This document shows, piece by piece, positions 46,171 through 57,000 of a DNA stretch of 64,000 nt (positions are counted from its first letter, which is position 1; every line of letters begins with the position of its first letter). The stretch spans positions 24,460,247-24,524,246 of the forward strand of contig CM057830.1 in NCBI GenBank assembly GCA_030068075.1. Reading direction: 5' to 3'. Below the pieces are notes generated by a model. The model was not told the origin of the DNA and did no database searches. It worked only from the letters and a program-made list of their open reading frames with translations. The stretch comes from Paguma larvata. Taxonomy: Eukaryota > Chordata > Mammalia > Carnivora > Viverridae. Position numbers and translations under genes: made by a program.

Positions 46171-46860
46171 AGGTTGGATAATTCCCTAGAAAAACTCACA
46201 GAACTCATTAAAACCTATTATACCCGCAGTTTCATTTATTACAGGAAAAGGATATATTAAAATCAGCCAGATGCATAGGACATAGTCCGGGAGGGTTCCA
46301 AAGGGTTCCAGACTCAAAACTTCTGATTTTCTCAACATGCATTACGCTTCTGACGTAGCTGTGCAGCAGCACACAGGGCATTGCTGACACCATTCCATGT
46401 CTGTCGTCAATCCAGGAAGTCTACTCAAGCTTTGGTGTTAAGAATTTTTATTGGGATTTAATTGTGGCGGTATGATGGATTGATTTGTGGCCAAATTCAG
46501 TCTCCACCCCACCTCCTATCACATGGTTAGTCTTTAAAGTCACACTAAACGGAAACACTCTGTAGTGTGGCTACCTCCGCCCTGATTCATCTTGTTAGCA
46601 TAAACTATCAGGTGTGGTCCAAGGAGCTCACTATGAAAAGGAAAGGAGACAGTCCTATCACACCAAAATTTTTAAAAAATTGATGCTGGGCTCGATCTCA
46701 TGAACCATGAGGTCATGACATGAGCTGAAATCAAGAGTTGGACATTCAACCAACTGAGCCACTCAGGCACCCCTCACAAGAATTTTAAGGATTTGGAAGT
46801 TACCTCCAAGAGCCAGGACAAAGGCTAGATCACTCTTTTGGCAAGGCCAAATTCCTTACT
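46171..46860 (+). mobile_element. Old ERVL-type LTR, with SINE
   Basis: 'actcacagaactcattaaaac', 'aaaggatatattaaaatcagccag', 'gaatttttattgggattt' and 'attagcataaactatcaggtgtggtc' follow the order of an old mammalian LTR. Orientation and exact family are not certain. Confidence 0.5.
46672..46773 (-). mobile_element. SINEC, minus, 3' half missing
   Basis: Head half only: CTGGGCTCGATCTCATGAACC to CCACTCAGGCACCCC. Flanks tcacaccaaaatttt and tcacaagaatttt suggest the truncated copy inserted as such. Confidence 0.85.
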
Positions 46861-47403
46861 GTATAGGGTCCTCTCCCCTTTTCTCTACAAGACTCCTGGC
46901 CTCCGACGTAACAGTGAGAGGGGGACTTTTCCAGTAATGATGGAGATCATCTGCCTGGCAGGAATGGGGACTCCAACAGAATTCAAGGTGACTTGTAGAA
47001 AACAAAGCATTGTTGTATTTCCTGTTGCAAAATAGTATTTAGAGATATAAACCAGTGTGTTTTTCATTATTGGTAATTTCTTTATAGCCCCACATCCCTT
47101 TCCTTATTAAAATCAGCAGAGAGAGTGTTAGAAAGTGGGGGAGGGACAGTAAAGTATCCTCCAAACTGAGAAGTCCCTTTGAGACGAGAGAACAAAGCAA
47201 AAGACTCCATACAGTTGACACCAAGTTTTATCCAGGGTAACTGACTTAACAAGCAGGGGATTGGCTGGAGGACGATCTACGGCAGGTGCGCAGTTATTCT
47301 CTACAAAGTTTGGACAATAGTTCACCGATTTTATAGAACAAGGGGACGTACAGAAATGCATTGCAGTGAGATCAAAGGGTTCTTGTGCACGGAACTGATG
47401 GCC
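46861..47403. other. Unassigned DNA
   Basis: No gene or repeat recognised with confidence. Confidence 0.4.
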
Positions 47404-47558
47404 AAGAGTGGGGGAGGGGCAGAGAGAGATGGAGACACAGAAACCGATGCAGGCTCCAAGCTTTGGGCCCGATGTGGGGCTTGACCTCACCAACCGTGAG
47501 ATCATGTTGACCTGAGCCAAAGTTGGATGCTTAACCGACTGAGCCACCCACACGCCCC
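47404..47558 (-). mobile_element. SINEC, minus, tail missing
   Basis: GTGGGGGAGGGGCAGAGAG to reversed head CCACCCACACGCCCC; the A-rich tail part is absent. Confidence 0.88.
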
Positions 47559-48690
47559 TTGGCAGCCAATTTAATTAGATCTTGTGGCACTGCCTGGGTG
47601 TCAGGCATGGGAAATACTATGTTTTCTATTACAGATTCATGGGAGGTCAAAAGAAACCTCCCCTGATCCCTGCCTTGATGTGCATTTCTAAGGTATGTAC
47701 ACTAATGTCCAGGGGGCCCAGAACACATAGCCCCAAGATAGGTCATTGACTGAACATGAGCAAGATGGAGGGCCAAAGATGGAGTCACGATTGTCAGCAT
47801 TCCTACAAAAAGAGAAAAGAGGATCATTTGCTTTTGTGGTACAAAATAGGCTTTTGAAGTCTGTGAGCTGGTATTCATGAGAGGAACGGTTTTGGGATTA
47901 CAGAATCCTGAGTGGTTTGGGTATCAAAAGCCAAGGCTCTGAAGGCTTCAGGGTAGACACTGAAAAATCTGGAAGACCAGATCAATCAAAACAACTTAAA
48001 GTAATGCAGAGGCTTCCCAGGACTAGATGAGAGGAGAGGCAGAGACAAAAAGAAACTTACAAATGTGCACCTCGGAAGAGGCTCCGTGCTCTCTGCCTCT
48101 ACCCGGGCAAAGAAAACGAAAAGGCAGAAACATGTTAAAAGTTGCTCGTACCTGACCCTCTCAGTGCCCCATCCACAGCCCTCCCATCTTAACTGTTTCA
48201 TTGTGCTCTCTCTGACTCCACTGGCCGGTAACCGCATCTCTGTGTCTAAAGGGTTTTTGTCCCTAGAACTATTCTGCTTGGTGCAGTGGGACAGAAGTGT
48301 CAGGGAACCAACTCTCTGAGAACAGTCCTTAGCCAAAATTCTCAAAATTATTATCCCCCATTGTCAATTCTATCTCATTATTAATACCCTAGCTCTGTCC
48401 CGCCTTGGGGGGGGAGCAGTTTTGGGGATATATGTTTTACGCCATTTCTCTGAATCACCTCCGGGGTTAAGCTCCAGGTGCCCACCACAGTAGTTGGCTT
48501 AAAAACGCACCTTATCTGCTTTGCCTTCCTTCATCACTCCCCAACTTCCCAGGGGATTTCGGTACTGTTCAAGTGAATTATTTGCGCTTCAATCCTTGTC
48601 TTGGGGTCAGCTTCTGGACGTGCCCAAACTAAGGCACAACTCTTTCCGTTACTTAAAGAAGCAAATGTTCTTTTGTTTATTAGGCTCATT
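47559..48690. other. Unassigned DNA, possibly old LTR material
   Basis: No gene recognised. The 119-codon minus frame (48345-47986) overlaps an antisense frame and has no domain that I know. Confidence 0.4.
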
Positions 48691-48770
48691 AAAAATAAGG
48701 GAAAATGAAAAACAAAAAACCACAAAAACAAAAAACACAAAAAAAAAAACAAAAAAAATAAGGGAAAATG
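48691..48770 (+). repeat. Direct repeat flanking only an A-rich tail
   Basis: aaaaataagggaaaatg at 48691-48707 and 48754-48770, exact 17 bp; between them 46 bp of A and CA(n) only. The SINE at 48771 begins immediately after the second copy. Confidence 0.7.
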
Positions 48771-48965
48771 GGACACCTGAGTGGCTCAGTCGGTTAAGCG
48801 TCTGACTCTTGATTTCGACTCAGTTCATGATCTCATGGTTGGTTGGATGGAGCCCCATGTCAGGCTCTGCACTGACAGCGTGGAGCGTGCTTGGGATTCT
48901 CTCTCTCCCTTTCTCTTTGCCCCTCCCTTTCGCTCTCAAAATAAATAAATAAACATTAAAAAAAT
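48771..48965 (+). mobile_element. SINEC
   Basis: Head GGACACCTGAGTGGCTCAG; core and CT block; tail AAATAAATAAACATTAAAAAA. Confidence 0.92.
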
Positions 48966-49041
48966 AAATAAAGCTGGAGTGGTTCTATTAATATCAAATT
49001 AGATTTTGGAGCAAAAACTAATATGAGGCATAGAGAGAGAG

Positions 49042-49205
49042 TTTGGGCCCCACGTCGGGCTCTGCCCTGGCAGTGCACAGAGCCTGCTTGAGATTGTCTC
49101 TTTCTCCCTCTCTCCCTGCCCTTCCCCTGCTGGTGTGCTCTCTCTCTCAACATAAATAAATAAGCTTAAAAAAAAAGAGAGATTCTTTAAAAAAAAAAAA
49201 AAATT
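49042..49205 (+). mobile_element. SINEC, 5' truncated
   Basis: Starts at TTTGGGCCCCACGTCGGGCTC (box B area); CT block and A-rich tail present. Confidence 0.88.
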
Positions 49206-50076
49206 CTAGAGTCAATAGTCCAGACTGAGTTGTGTCTCCAGGCTCAGTCCTCCAACAACTTCCTGGCTTCGATTCCTTCTCACTGCTTTGATTCTTAAAT
49301 TCCTTGTTCTTGTGACACCTGCAGATTTGCTTTCGACCTCATTATGGTTTAAAAACATTTGTTTTCATATCTTATCTAGCATTTCTATTTGTTAGGAGTA
49401 GAAGGGGCTACAACATCTTAGCAGGCAACAATAGTTACCATGAGGCAAAGCAATGTAAAGTCTCAGCATGTCGCCCTGCCCACAATGAAGACAATTTTTA
49501 ACATTTTACAGATGAGATTAGCTCCTCAAAGTCCATTCTGGAATAGGATCCTGGCTTCACTTTTAGGCATCCCAGGGGTTCCAAATGCAAAAGAACCCTC
49601 CAAGAGGAATGTAAGCCTCTGCGTCAATGACATAGGCTGTGTTTCAAGATTTCAAAAATTTCAGAAACAGTTTTTTTAGGTAGATCTCATGGTCAATGTA
49701 CCCAAGCTATCCCTTTTAACACAAGTCTCTAAAAGAAGAAAACTCTTCTCAAACACCTGGCCCAAGATGGGGGCCTATCTTTGACATGAGGAGAGATAAG
49801 TAGCCTCAGCTATCTCTCCCAATTCTAGAGACAACCTCAGGGGGTCACAAGTTTGTTCCTGTTCCAATATATATCAGCAGGCCCATCTTGAAAGGTCATC
49901 TAGTATCGGGAAGGACCAAGGACTTTGAAGTCAAACATAGCATCAGAGTGATTTTCAACGGGTAAAAACTTGGTACTCATACAAATATAGAATGGATGTA
50001 TGTGAAAGATTTTATTCAACTTATTAATGAGGGGATCAATAAGGTAGTAGTAATGCTGGTTCAAAAAGCATTTTGT
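49206..50076. other. Unassigned DNA
   Basis: No gene or repeat named. An open frame of 79 codons (49440-49679) has no recognised domain. Confidence 0.4.
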
Positions 50077-50300
50077 GGGGCGCCTGGGTGGTTCAGTTGG
50101 TTGAGCGGCCGACTTCGGCTCAGGTCATGATGTTACGGTCTGTGAGTTGGAGCCCCATGTCGGGATCTGTACTGGTGGCTCAGAGCCTGGAGCCTGCTTC
50201 AGATTCTGTATCTCCCTCTCTCTCTGCCCTTCCCCTGCTCACGCTCTGTCTCTATGTCTCTCAAAAATAAATAAATGTTAAAAAAAATAAAAAAAAAAAG
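50077..50300 (+). mobile_element. SINEC, young
   Basis: Near-consensus; aaaaagcattttg before and aaaaagcgttttg after are the target duplication with one difference. Confidence 0.94.
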
Positions 50301-50579
50301 CGTTTTGAGGACTGGCATATTTATAGTCCACTAGGAAAGGCAGTTTGAAATAAATTTACTAAGTTAGAGACAAAACTGATTAATGTCCAAAAGGCAATGA
50401 AGCTGTAACTTTGGGGCTGTATTATCTATTGGACAGAAGAATTACCATATAACTTCAGACTCTAAGCCCTTAATTAATAGTAAGTGGCCGTTACACACGG
50501 ATATATGTTCCCTAGATAATTAAATAATCCTTGGGTATCCTGTCAACATCCCAAGATGACTTTGAAAGGAAATGCAACT

Positions 50580-50848
50580 TTAGGAGCCAAGGGCAGGCGA
50601 CCCCATAATAGGCCACTTTGGCAAAGATCATTCTGAGCTGAAGGCAATCAATACCCTATGGGCTCAAGAGAAAACTGGCTCCTCCCTAACTCCATAGAAG
50701 AATCCAAATTGGGGATCTTTGGGGCACCTGGGTGGCTCAGTCAGTTGAGCTTCGGACTTTGGCTCAGGGCATGATCTCCTGGTTCATGAGTTTGAGCCCT
50801 GCATCGGGCTCTGTGCTGACAACTCAGAGCCTGGAGCCTGCTTTGGAT

Positions 50849-50886
<38 letters not shown>

Positions 50887-51327
50887 TCTCTCCCTCTCTC
50901 TCCCTCTCTCTCCCTCTGCCCCTCCCCTGCTCATGATCTGTCTGTTTCTCAAAAATAAATAAACATAAAAAAAGATTTGTTTCTCAAATCGGGGAATAAG
51001 GGGTATTATCAGAAATAAACTTTATCTGAGTGACCCATCTGTATGGCAGGGCAAACATCTAATTACCAAACATTTGCTCTTCTTATTGCCTGTGAATTGC
51101 ATTTCTTTCCTCTTAAGTCCCAGACCCCTACCCTCTTCTCTTTAGTTCAGGACGACGCACACACCTTATTTTGTCAGCCTGTCTTTGGAATTTCTAGGTC
51201 TGTATGGATTCCCCGTATATATGATATGAAATTTGTTTTTCTTCTGTTAATCTGTCTCGTGTCAGTTTGATTCTTAGTCCAGCTAGAAGGACTCTTGAAG
51301 GGGACAGGAATTCTTGCTCTCTGACAC
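50580..51327 (+). mobile_element. Class I LTR (family A-like), with SINE
   Basis: 'ccccataataggccactttggcaaagatcatt' near the start, then after the SINE 'gaataaggggtattatcag', TCTTCTGTTAATCTGTCTCGTG and an end at CTCTCTGACA. Related to, but diverged from, family A. Confidence 0.6.
50721..50972 (+). mobile_element. SINEC with long (CT)n
   Basis: Head GGGGCACCTGGGTGGCTCAG; the CT block has grown to ~70 bp of CT and CCCTCTCT units (50852-50918). Confidence 0.94.
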
Positions 51328-52300
51328 AACTCAACTTTATCCCTTATTTCTTAAGTTTTAAATGATGTGACTTAGCAATAATTAAGACACCTCGCTGCAC
51401 AATATACTGGCTTTTGAGCAATTGCCCAAATTCAGTTTGGGACTCCTAGTTTCTTCATCTGTAAAATTGAGATGATAAATATCCATCTTGCCAGACTACT
51501 TTATTTTTTTCTTATTTCCCAGCTAATGAAGGCCAAGCAGGGATGACCCCTGGGTAGGCAGATGATGGAGTTGGGTGCCTTTCATACGCATGACTGGGAC
51601 AGAAACCAGAGGGTGGCAGGGTATGGGTCAGGAAATGGACCAAAGCCTGGATCACTGTATTTGAGGGATGGCAGCCAGGAAGGGGAACCAAGGGAAATGA
51701 GCAACAAATCTAAGGGGGCAGTAAGAGTCGAAGAAACCCACAGATAAAACCAGGAACGTGTGTCAGCCAGAGGCACGTGCAAGTTCGGAGTTCAAAAAAG
51801 AAAGTGGTGGCAGAGAGGGGACAAGAATGAGTCTGAACGTGAGTCAGGAAACGGTGGCAGCTTTTCCTCTATTCCGTTTTACCAACAGTGGGATGGCCTA
51901 TCTTTGGAGACTAGGGTTACTCTCGGACAATAAATCGGGTAGAGGCTAATGATAATTTATGCCACATGCCTTGTTTAGTAGCTAAAAAAGCAGGTGCTTA
52001 ATAAATGGTACTGATTAGACTTTTTGTCTACTTCAATGTCAATGGGGGTTGTAGGCGAGACAGTTCTCTTTCAAAAGAAACTACAAGAATAAAAGTCTCT
52101 ATGACTTTCTTGTTTGGTATAGAAGGCATTCAGATTACTGGTGAAAATGAGGAGATTCATCTGTCATTTTTGCATGCTCTGGCAACCAAGATGTACCACT
52201 TGCACCTTCCTTCAAGAAGGAACTTTCTCTTAGCTGACAGCCTCCAAGTGCGGTGCCCTCACAACCTGCCTCTGGTCTGAGGCCCTGCTCTTCTGGGCCG
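51328..52300. other. Unassigned DNA with a possible MIR scrap
   Basis: 51365-51480 may be a plus-strand MIR end ('ttcatctgtaaaattgagatgataa'). Otherwise nothing supported. Confidence 0.4.
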
Positions 52301-52650
52301 AGCCCAAGCTTTGACCCAGCGTAATGTGGCTATAAAGCCCCGGCCATTCCTGCTGAACATAGGTATTCAGTAACAGGCAATCTTTGCTCAGCGCTCTTTG
52401 GTTCCTTTGGAGACATCATCAGCTCTGCACTACGGTCTGAAGCTCTCTCTCTGCTCAATTCTTTCTCTTCCCTTTTTTCACCAGGGTCAGATCTTCAACA
52501 CAGTTTAACCCCTTTCTCTCTTGATTTTGCTTCCTCTGTCTTCGTTTTTCCCACATGTTAAACTCATCCAATGAACATTTTTACTCTTCACTCTGTCTCA
52601 TTGTTTGCTGCCCAGAACGATTTGAACGGACGAAGCTGCTAAGGACACAG
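52301..52650 (+). mobile_element. Possible LTR R-U5 and leader start
   Basis: TATA-like GCTATAAAGCCCC at 52329-52341, pyrimidine-rich R/U5-like sequence, then 'caccacctatctggcaacgaag' just after (52679-52700), which has the style of a retroviral primer-binding-site region. No matching second LTR found. Confidence 0.35.
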
Positions 52651-53224
52651 GAAAGGTGGAGATAGGTGACAGTCAGTCACCACCTATCTGGCAACGAAGA
52701 CCCCATCCTGGGTCGAAAAGAGGACATGGGGAATGTTGTGGCCTAATTGCTAAAATGTACGCTGGTGGCGATTCGGGAGAAGGTTCTCATGGTGGGAAAT
52801 GCTCAGGCTAGTGCAAGAATTGAAGAGTCTGGAGGTGCGGGGGTGGAGGCTGGGAGAGTGGGTGGAGGTGGCAATGCATATGAGAACAATGGAATCGTCT
52901 TGGTGCTGCTAAGTTCTATAATACTCTAGTGAGAGAGATAATGAAACACGAGGGCAGTCAATAAACAATTGAAAACCAGATGTGAAGGCCAGAAGTCCTC
53001 TTTGGTAATTTACAAAGAGGCTCTTATCTCCTGCAGTGGGAGAGCAGAAAAAGCTGAAGGCAAAACTCAAGATTACATAGTTACATTCATTGGCCTTCAA
53101 AGCTGATCGATTGTTTGACTGAGGCAGTCTGTTATGACAAGGTTGGAGCCCTCTTTGGGGCAACCTGCGACCCTGCTACACAGAAGGAGGACGTGTGGGC
53201 GGATGCCCCTGAAGATTTTGGCTT
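52651..53224 (+). other. Possible retroviral leader / unassigned
   Basis: G-rich purine stretch at 52820-52870. No reading frame recognised. Confidence 0.3.
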
Positions 53225-53645
53225 CCCAGTATTAAAGAAACTAGATTAGGCCCACGTTGGAATCACTCATGCTAAGCCCCGTGACTCTTCACCAAAACCA
53301 TGCTCTCACTCGTGCTAAGCCCTGTGACTGCTCACCAAAACTGTACTAAATTTCTTTGTCTGTCTTTCCCAGAAAAAGAAGGCCTGGGTCAACCAATCAG
53401 CACTTAGGCTGCTCAGGACAAGTTAGCCGACCCGGCTCCAAGACTTCCCTTTGCTCCAGATAAGGAAAGTAACCCTGCTTCAACCAATCAGCAAATGTCC
53501 AGCTTAACTTCCTTGTTCCTGCCCTTTTGGTCTGTAAGACCCTCTTGAATTGTACAACTCTTTGGAGCTCCTTTCTCTTGGTTAGAGTGAATGCTGCCCA
53601 ACTCATGAATTGCTGAATAGAGCCAATAAGATATTTAAAATTTAT
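53225..53645 (+). mobile_element. Class I LTR (family C) with U3 repeats
   Basis: Two CCAAT boxes in the same context (CAACCAATCAGCA near 53390-53402 and 53481-53493), a 43 bp imperfect tandem repeat (53264-53349), and an end 'gaatagagccaataagatatttaaaatttattcagttgaattttg' (polyadenylation and U5 style). It closes near TTGCTTAACA. Confidence 0.65.
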
Positions 53646-54663
53646 TCAGTTGAATTTTGTTGCTTAACACTAGGCTCCTTTGAACCCTGAGAGCCTTCGA
53701 AGGTGGCCCACTCCTCCCTATTAAGAGCTAGAATGAGTCCCACCTCCAGTGTAGAAAGATACTGTAGAGTGTTCTCCCGAAAGAGGCAGCAGCGTCCCCC
53801 CGCCCCCAACTACCACCAGGATCTGCCCAACTTTATCTCTTGATTGCCAGGCCAATAACTAGAATCATGCAGCAGCATAACTCTGCTTAGGCAGGGCCAG
53901 GCTTGATAAAGGGGGAAAGGGGCCATACCCCAGTGAACTGCAAGACCTGTCCAGCATGTGCCGGCAAGAGCTGTGGGGGAAACAATGGACTGGGTTTTGA
54001 GGCTGATTGGTCAATGGACCTGAAAACTAGGACTGAAGAGGGGGAGAGTTTATGGACTTGCTGGCACTCTCTTGGGACACCCTGGTGAGGACTCTGGAGA
54101 TGGAGCGAAATCTGATAGAGTAGTTTCTAGATATCCGGAGAGAGTGGTAGCCCAAACTGAGCAAAGCTGAAATGCCTAAATTGTCACAAAAAACAATAGA
54201 GCAAGGAATTAAGAGTCTGAGAGAGGGGTGGGCAGACAGGAATGCATATATTATAGGAGACCAGATGACTCACCAGTGGATTATGGCCCACGGAAGAATC
54301 CAGAGGACATAGCATTCACCAAGACCATCAGAAATGTACCAGGGAGCTGGCTATCAGCCTTCCTGAGACATTTAGTGGAGGCTTCCACTGTAAGGTTAAG
54401 ACAGAGAGACTGTCACAAAGTTTGGCTCGTTGATAGTTAAAGGAGATGATAAAATGGGACTCCAAAGCAATAGAGGCCAGATGGTGGTGCTTAACCACCA
54501 GAAGCTATGGGAGTGCAATGATCATGACCAGAAAGGATGGAATAGCAGCCAAGGGGCTTTAACTAGGAGAGAATCGGGAAGATGGTTATAAAACTACAGC
54601 TCCCGAGGGGCTAAACTGTAGCTGTCTGGGGGAAAACCAATGGGCAGGCAAGGAGCTGCTCGA
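53646..54663 (+). other. Probable retroviral internal sequence, no clear gene
   Basis: Follows an LTR and precedes a Tigger element that interrupts it. Short frames such as 54228-54440 (DYGPRKNPEDIAFTK) hint at gag-like text but are too decayed to assign. Confidence 0.35.
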
Positions 54664-54665
54664 TA

Positions 54666-55128
54666 CGCACAGTAGGCCTCCCTTATGTGCGGAGGACATG
54701 TTCTAAGCCCCCCAGCGGATGCCCGAAACTGTGGATGGTACCGAACCCTATATATGCCGTGCCTTTCCCTATACATATAGATCTATGGTAAAGTTTAATT
54801 CATAAATTAGGCACAATGAGAGATTAACGAGAATAACTCATGGTAAAATAGAACAGTTGTAACAATGTACTGTAGTAAAGGTTATGGGAGTATGGGCTTT
54901 CTCTCTCTGAAAGTATCTTACCGTATGGTACTTCCCCTCCTTGTGATGATGCGAGATGATAAAATACCTACCTGCTGAGATGAGGTGACGAGAATGACAC
55001 AGGCACTGGGACCTAGCGTTTGGCTGCTCTTGACTTTCTGAGGAGGGGGCTCTCTGCTTCCAGACTGCGGTTGACCGAGGGTAACTAAACTGCAGGAAGC
55101 AATACCGCGGATAAGCGAGGGACAGCTG
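54666..55128. mobile_element. Tigger-like non-autonomous DNA transposon
   Basis: Left end CACAGTAGGCCTCCCTTATG with GCGGAGG and right end CGCGGATAAGCGAGGGACAGCTG form imperfect terminal inverted repeats, with TA at both outer edges (54664-54665 and 55129-55130). The inside ('cctatacatatagatctatgg', 'ttcataaattaggcacaatgagagattaacga') is typical of a Tigger (pogo/mariner superfamily) deletion derivative. No transposase frame. It interrupts retroviral sequence, so it is younger than that. Confidence 0.8.
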
Positions 55129-55392
55129 TATAACCAAAAGGGAGCAAAGGTGGATGTGCAGAGGCTTAAGAGAGTCGCTTCAAGAAAAAGCCATGACCCG
55201 CTGCCTTTCCCTCATCCATTTAGTTAGTTTTCAGTCCTGGAATGTATTGAATTAAGAGGTGGCCTCGTCTTCAGGTCCCCAGGTGGAAGGAACCCACAAC
55301 CCATGGCAAATATAGACAACCGTGATTCCCCCAGTGTTTTCCCAAAGAAACCAGCTGTTGTTTACTCAGGTAACTGTATACATGTGAAGTAG

Positions 55393-56065
55393 AGCAGAAT
55401 TTGCCATCCCAAAATATTGTCTTTGGCATAAGGATTATTCGGGGCTGCTTATTTTTAAGAAACTGCCGATATAGGACAAGCTCTGAAATCTGACTGAAGT
55501 TACGTTTTGGTAGGAGACATTCACGTATATAAGGGGAATCTGCATTTGGAAGGGTGTCTCCCTCCCTGTACCAGGAAGGAAAGAATGACTAAATTTCTAG
55601 AAGCACTTTATCAATGGAGAAGATAAGGACTTAAATTTGCATGACTACCACACCCTTGATTACCGTGCTTTTCCTGGTCACCTCGCATAACTGGCCTTCC
55701 TGTTTCCCCCAACATCTGTCTCTGACCGAAGATGGTATTCAAAGTGGTGATTTGGGCCCTATTTGAGAGTTGCTCAGTTTTCCTCGGTATCTCCCATATA
55801 TACAAGAGGTATACGTGTTAGTAAACTTTTTTTGTTGTTGTTGTTAAAGAAGATTTTATTTTTAAGTAATCTCTACACCCAATGTGAGAGTCATACTTAC
55901 CATCCCAAGATCAAGAGTTGCATGCTCTCCTGACTGAGCCAGCCAGGGACCCCCACACTACTAAACTTCTATTTACTTTTCTCCTGTGAAACTGTCTTTT
56001 ATTGTAGGGCAGGGATCTAAGCCAACAACCTAGAAGACTAGAGGGAAAATTATTGTTGCCCACCT
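55393..56065 (+). mobile_element. Class I LTR (family A), solo, with SINE
   Basis: Starts GCAGAATTTGCCATCCC, has 'ataaggggaatctgcatttgg', 'gttgctcagttttcctcgg', and the end 'ctgtcttttattgtagggcagg...caacctagaagactagaggg'. It breaks into retroviral pol. Confidence 0.75.
55843..55955 (-). mobile_element. tRNA-Lys-like SINE, minus
   Basis: AAGTAATCTCTACACCCAATGTG to GACTGAGCCAGCCAGGGACCCC; gtaaactt / ctaaactt flank it. Confidence 0.9.
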
Positions 56066-57000
56066 ACAGTTAGGAAAGGGAAATATGCAGACATTTTGAC
56101 GATGATTGGACATAGACTCCTAGTTGACCCTGGTATACAGAGACTCAAAACATCACCAGGCCTCATATTAGACATATGGGGGCCAAAGTCTAGCTTACAA
56201 TGTCTCTGCTTTCTTTGTGGACACACCCATTAGTAATTTTCCTAGTCCTTGAATGCATAATTGGGATTGACATACTTTACAATTGATTTAATCCCCACAT
56301 TGGTGCTTGTGGGGGGTGAGAGCTATCATACTAGGGAAGGCCAAATGGATGAAGCACGATCCCTCCTCTACCCTATACTCTCTCACCCTTATCCCGGCAG
56401 CCAAGGTAGTAACTCAAAAACAATATGGTATCCCAGGGGATGGTGATTATTGCTGTGCCTAAGGACCTAACAAGATCTCATGAATCCTTTAATTTGGTGG
56501 TCTGGCCCCTGCAGCAAATGGATGGATCCTGAGAAATGATCGTGGACTTTTGCATGAATAGGCCCGTTCGCAGTTGTCATGCCAGACATGGTGTCCATAT
56601 TAGAATAGATGAACATGGTCTCAGGTACATGACATACATGTACTGTTTTGCCACAAGGCTATGTTAACTTCCCTATCCTCTATTATCACATAGTTCAAAG
56701 AGGTCTAGGCAGTTCCACAGAGGATCCCATTGATTCATTCCATTGGTGACATTATGCTGATTGGGAAGGATGGGAAGAAAGTGGCTAGTAAGGTGGAGGC
56801 CAAGGCAAGACGTGCGCTGTGGAGTGTGGGAGGTAAACTCTATGTTTCGGTATATGAGAGAGAAATAAACTTCAGCTGCACTGAAGCTAATGTTTTTTGA
56901 CTTGCTGTCACTAATAGCCAGTCTTAATCGTGATACAGGATCATTTGCCCCAGATAATGGTGTTTAATCGATCTTAAGAAGTATATCCGATGACTAGATT

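Larger units (their letters stand above)
55129..57000 (+). pseudogene. Endogenous retrovirus pol remnant
   Basis: After removing the LTR at 55393-56065, the plus strand reads in scraps as retroviral protease/reverse transcriptase text. The clearest mark is HSIGDIMLIG at 56736-56765, which matches the catalytic RT block but with Gly in place of the first of the two Asp residues. Many stops and frame changes. Class I-like by eye. A non-functional fossil. Confidence 0.6.

Noticed and set aside
47128..47553. 141-codon minus-strand frame
   Set aside because: First third is SINE-derived; no domain in the rest.
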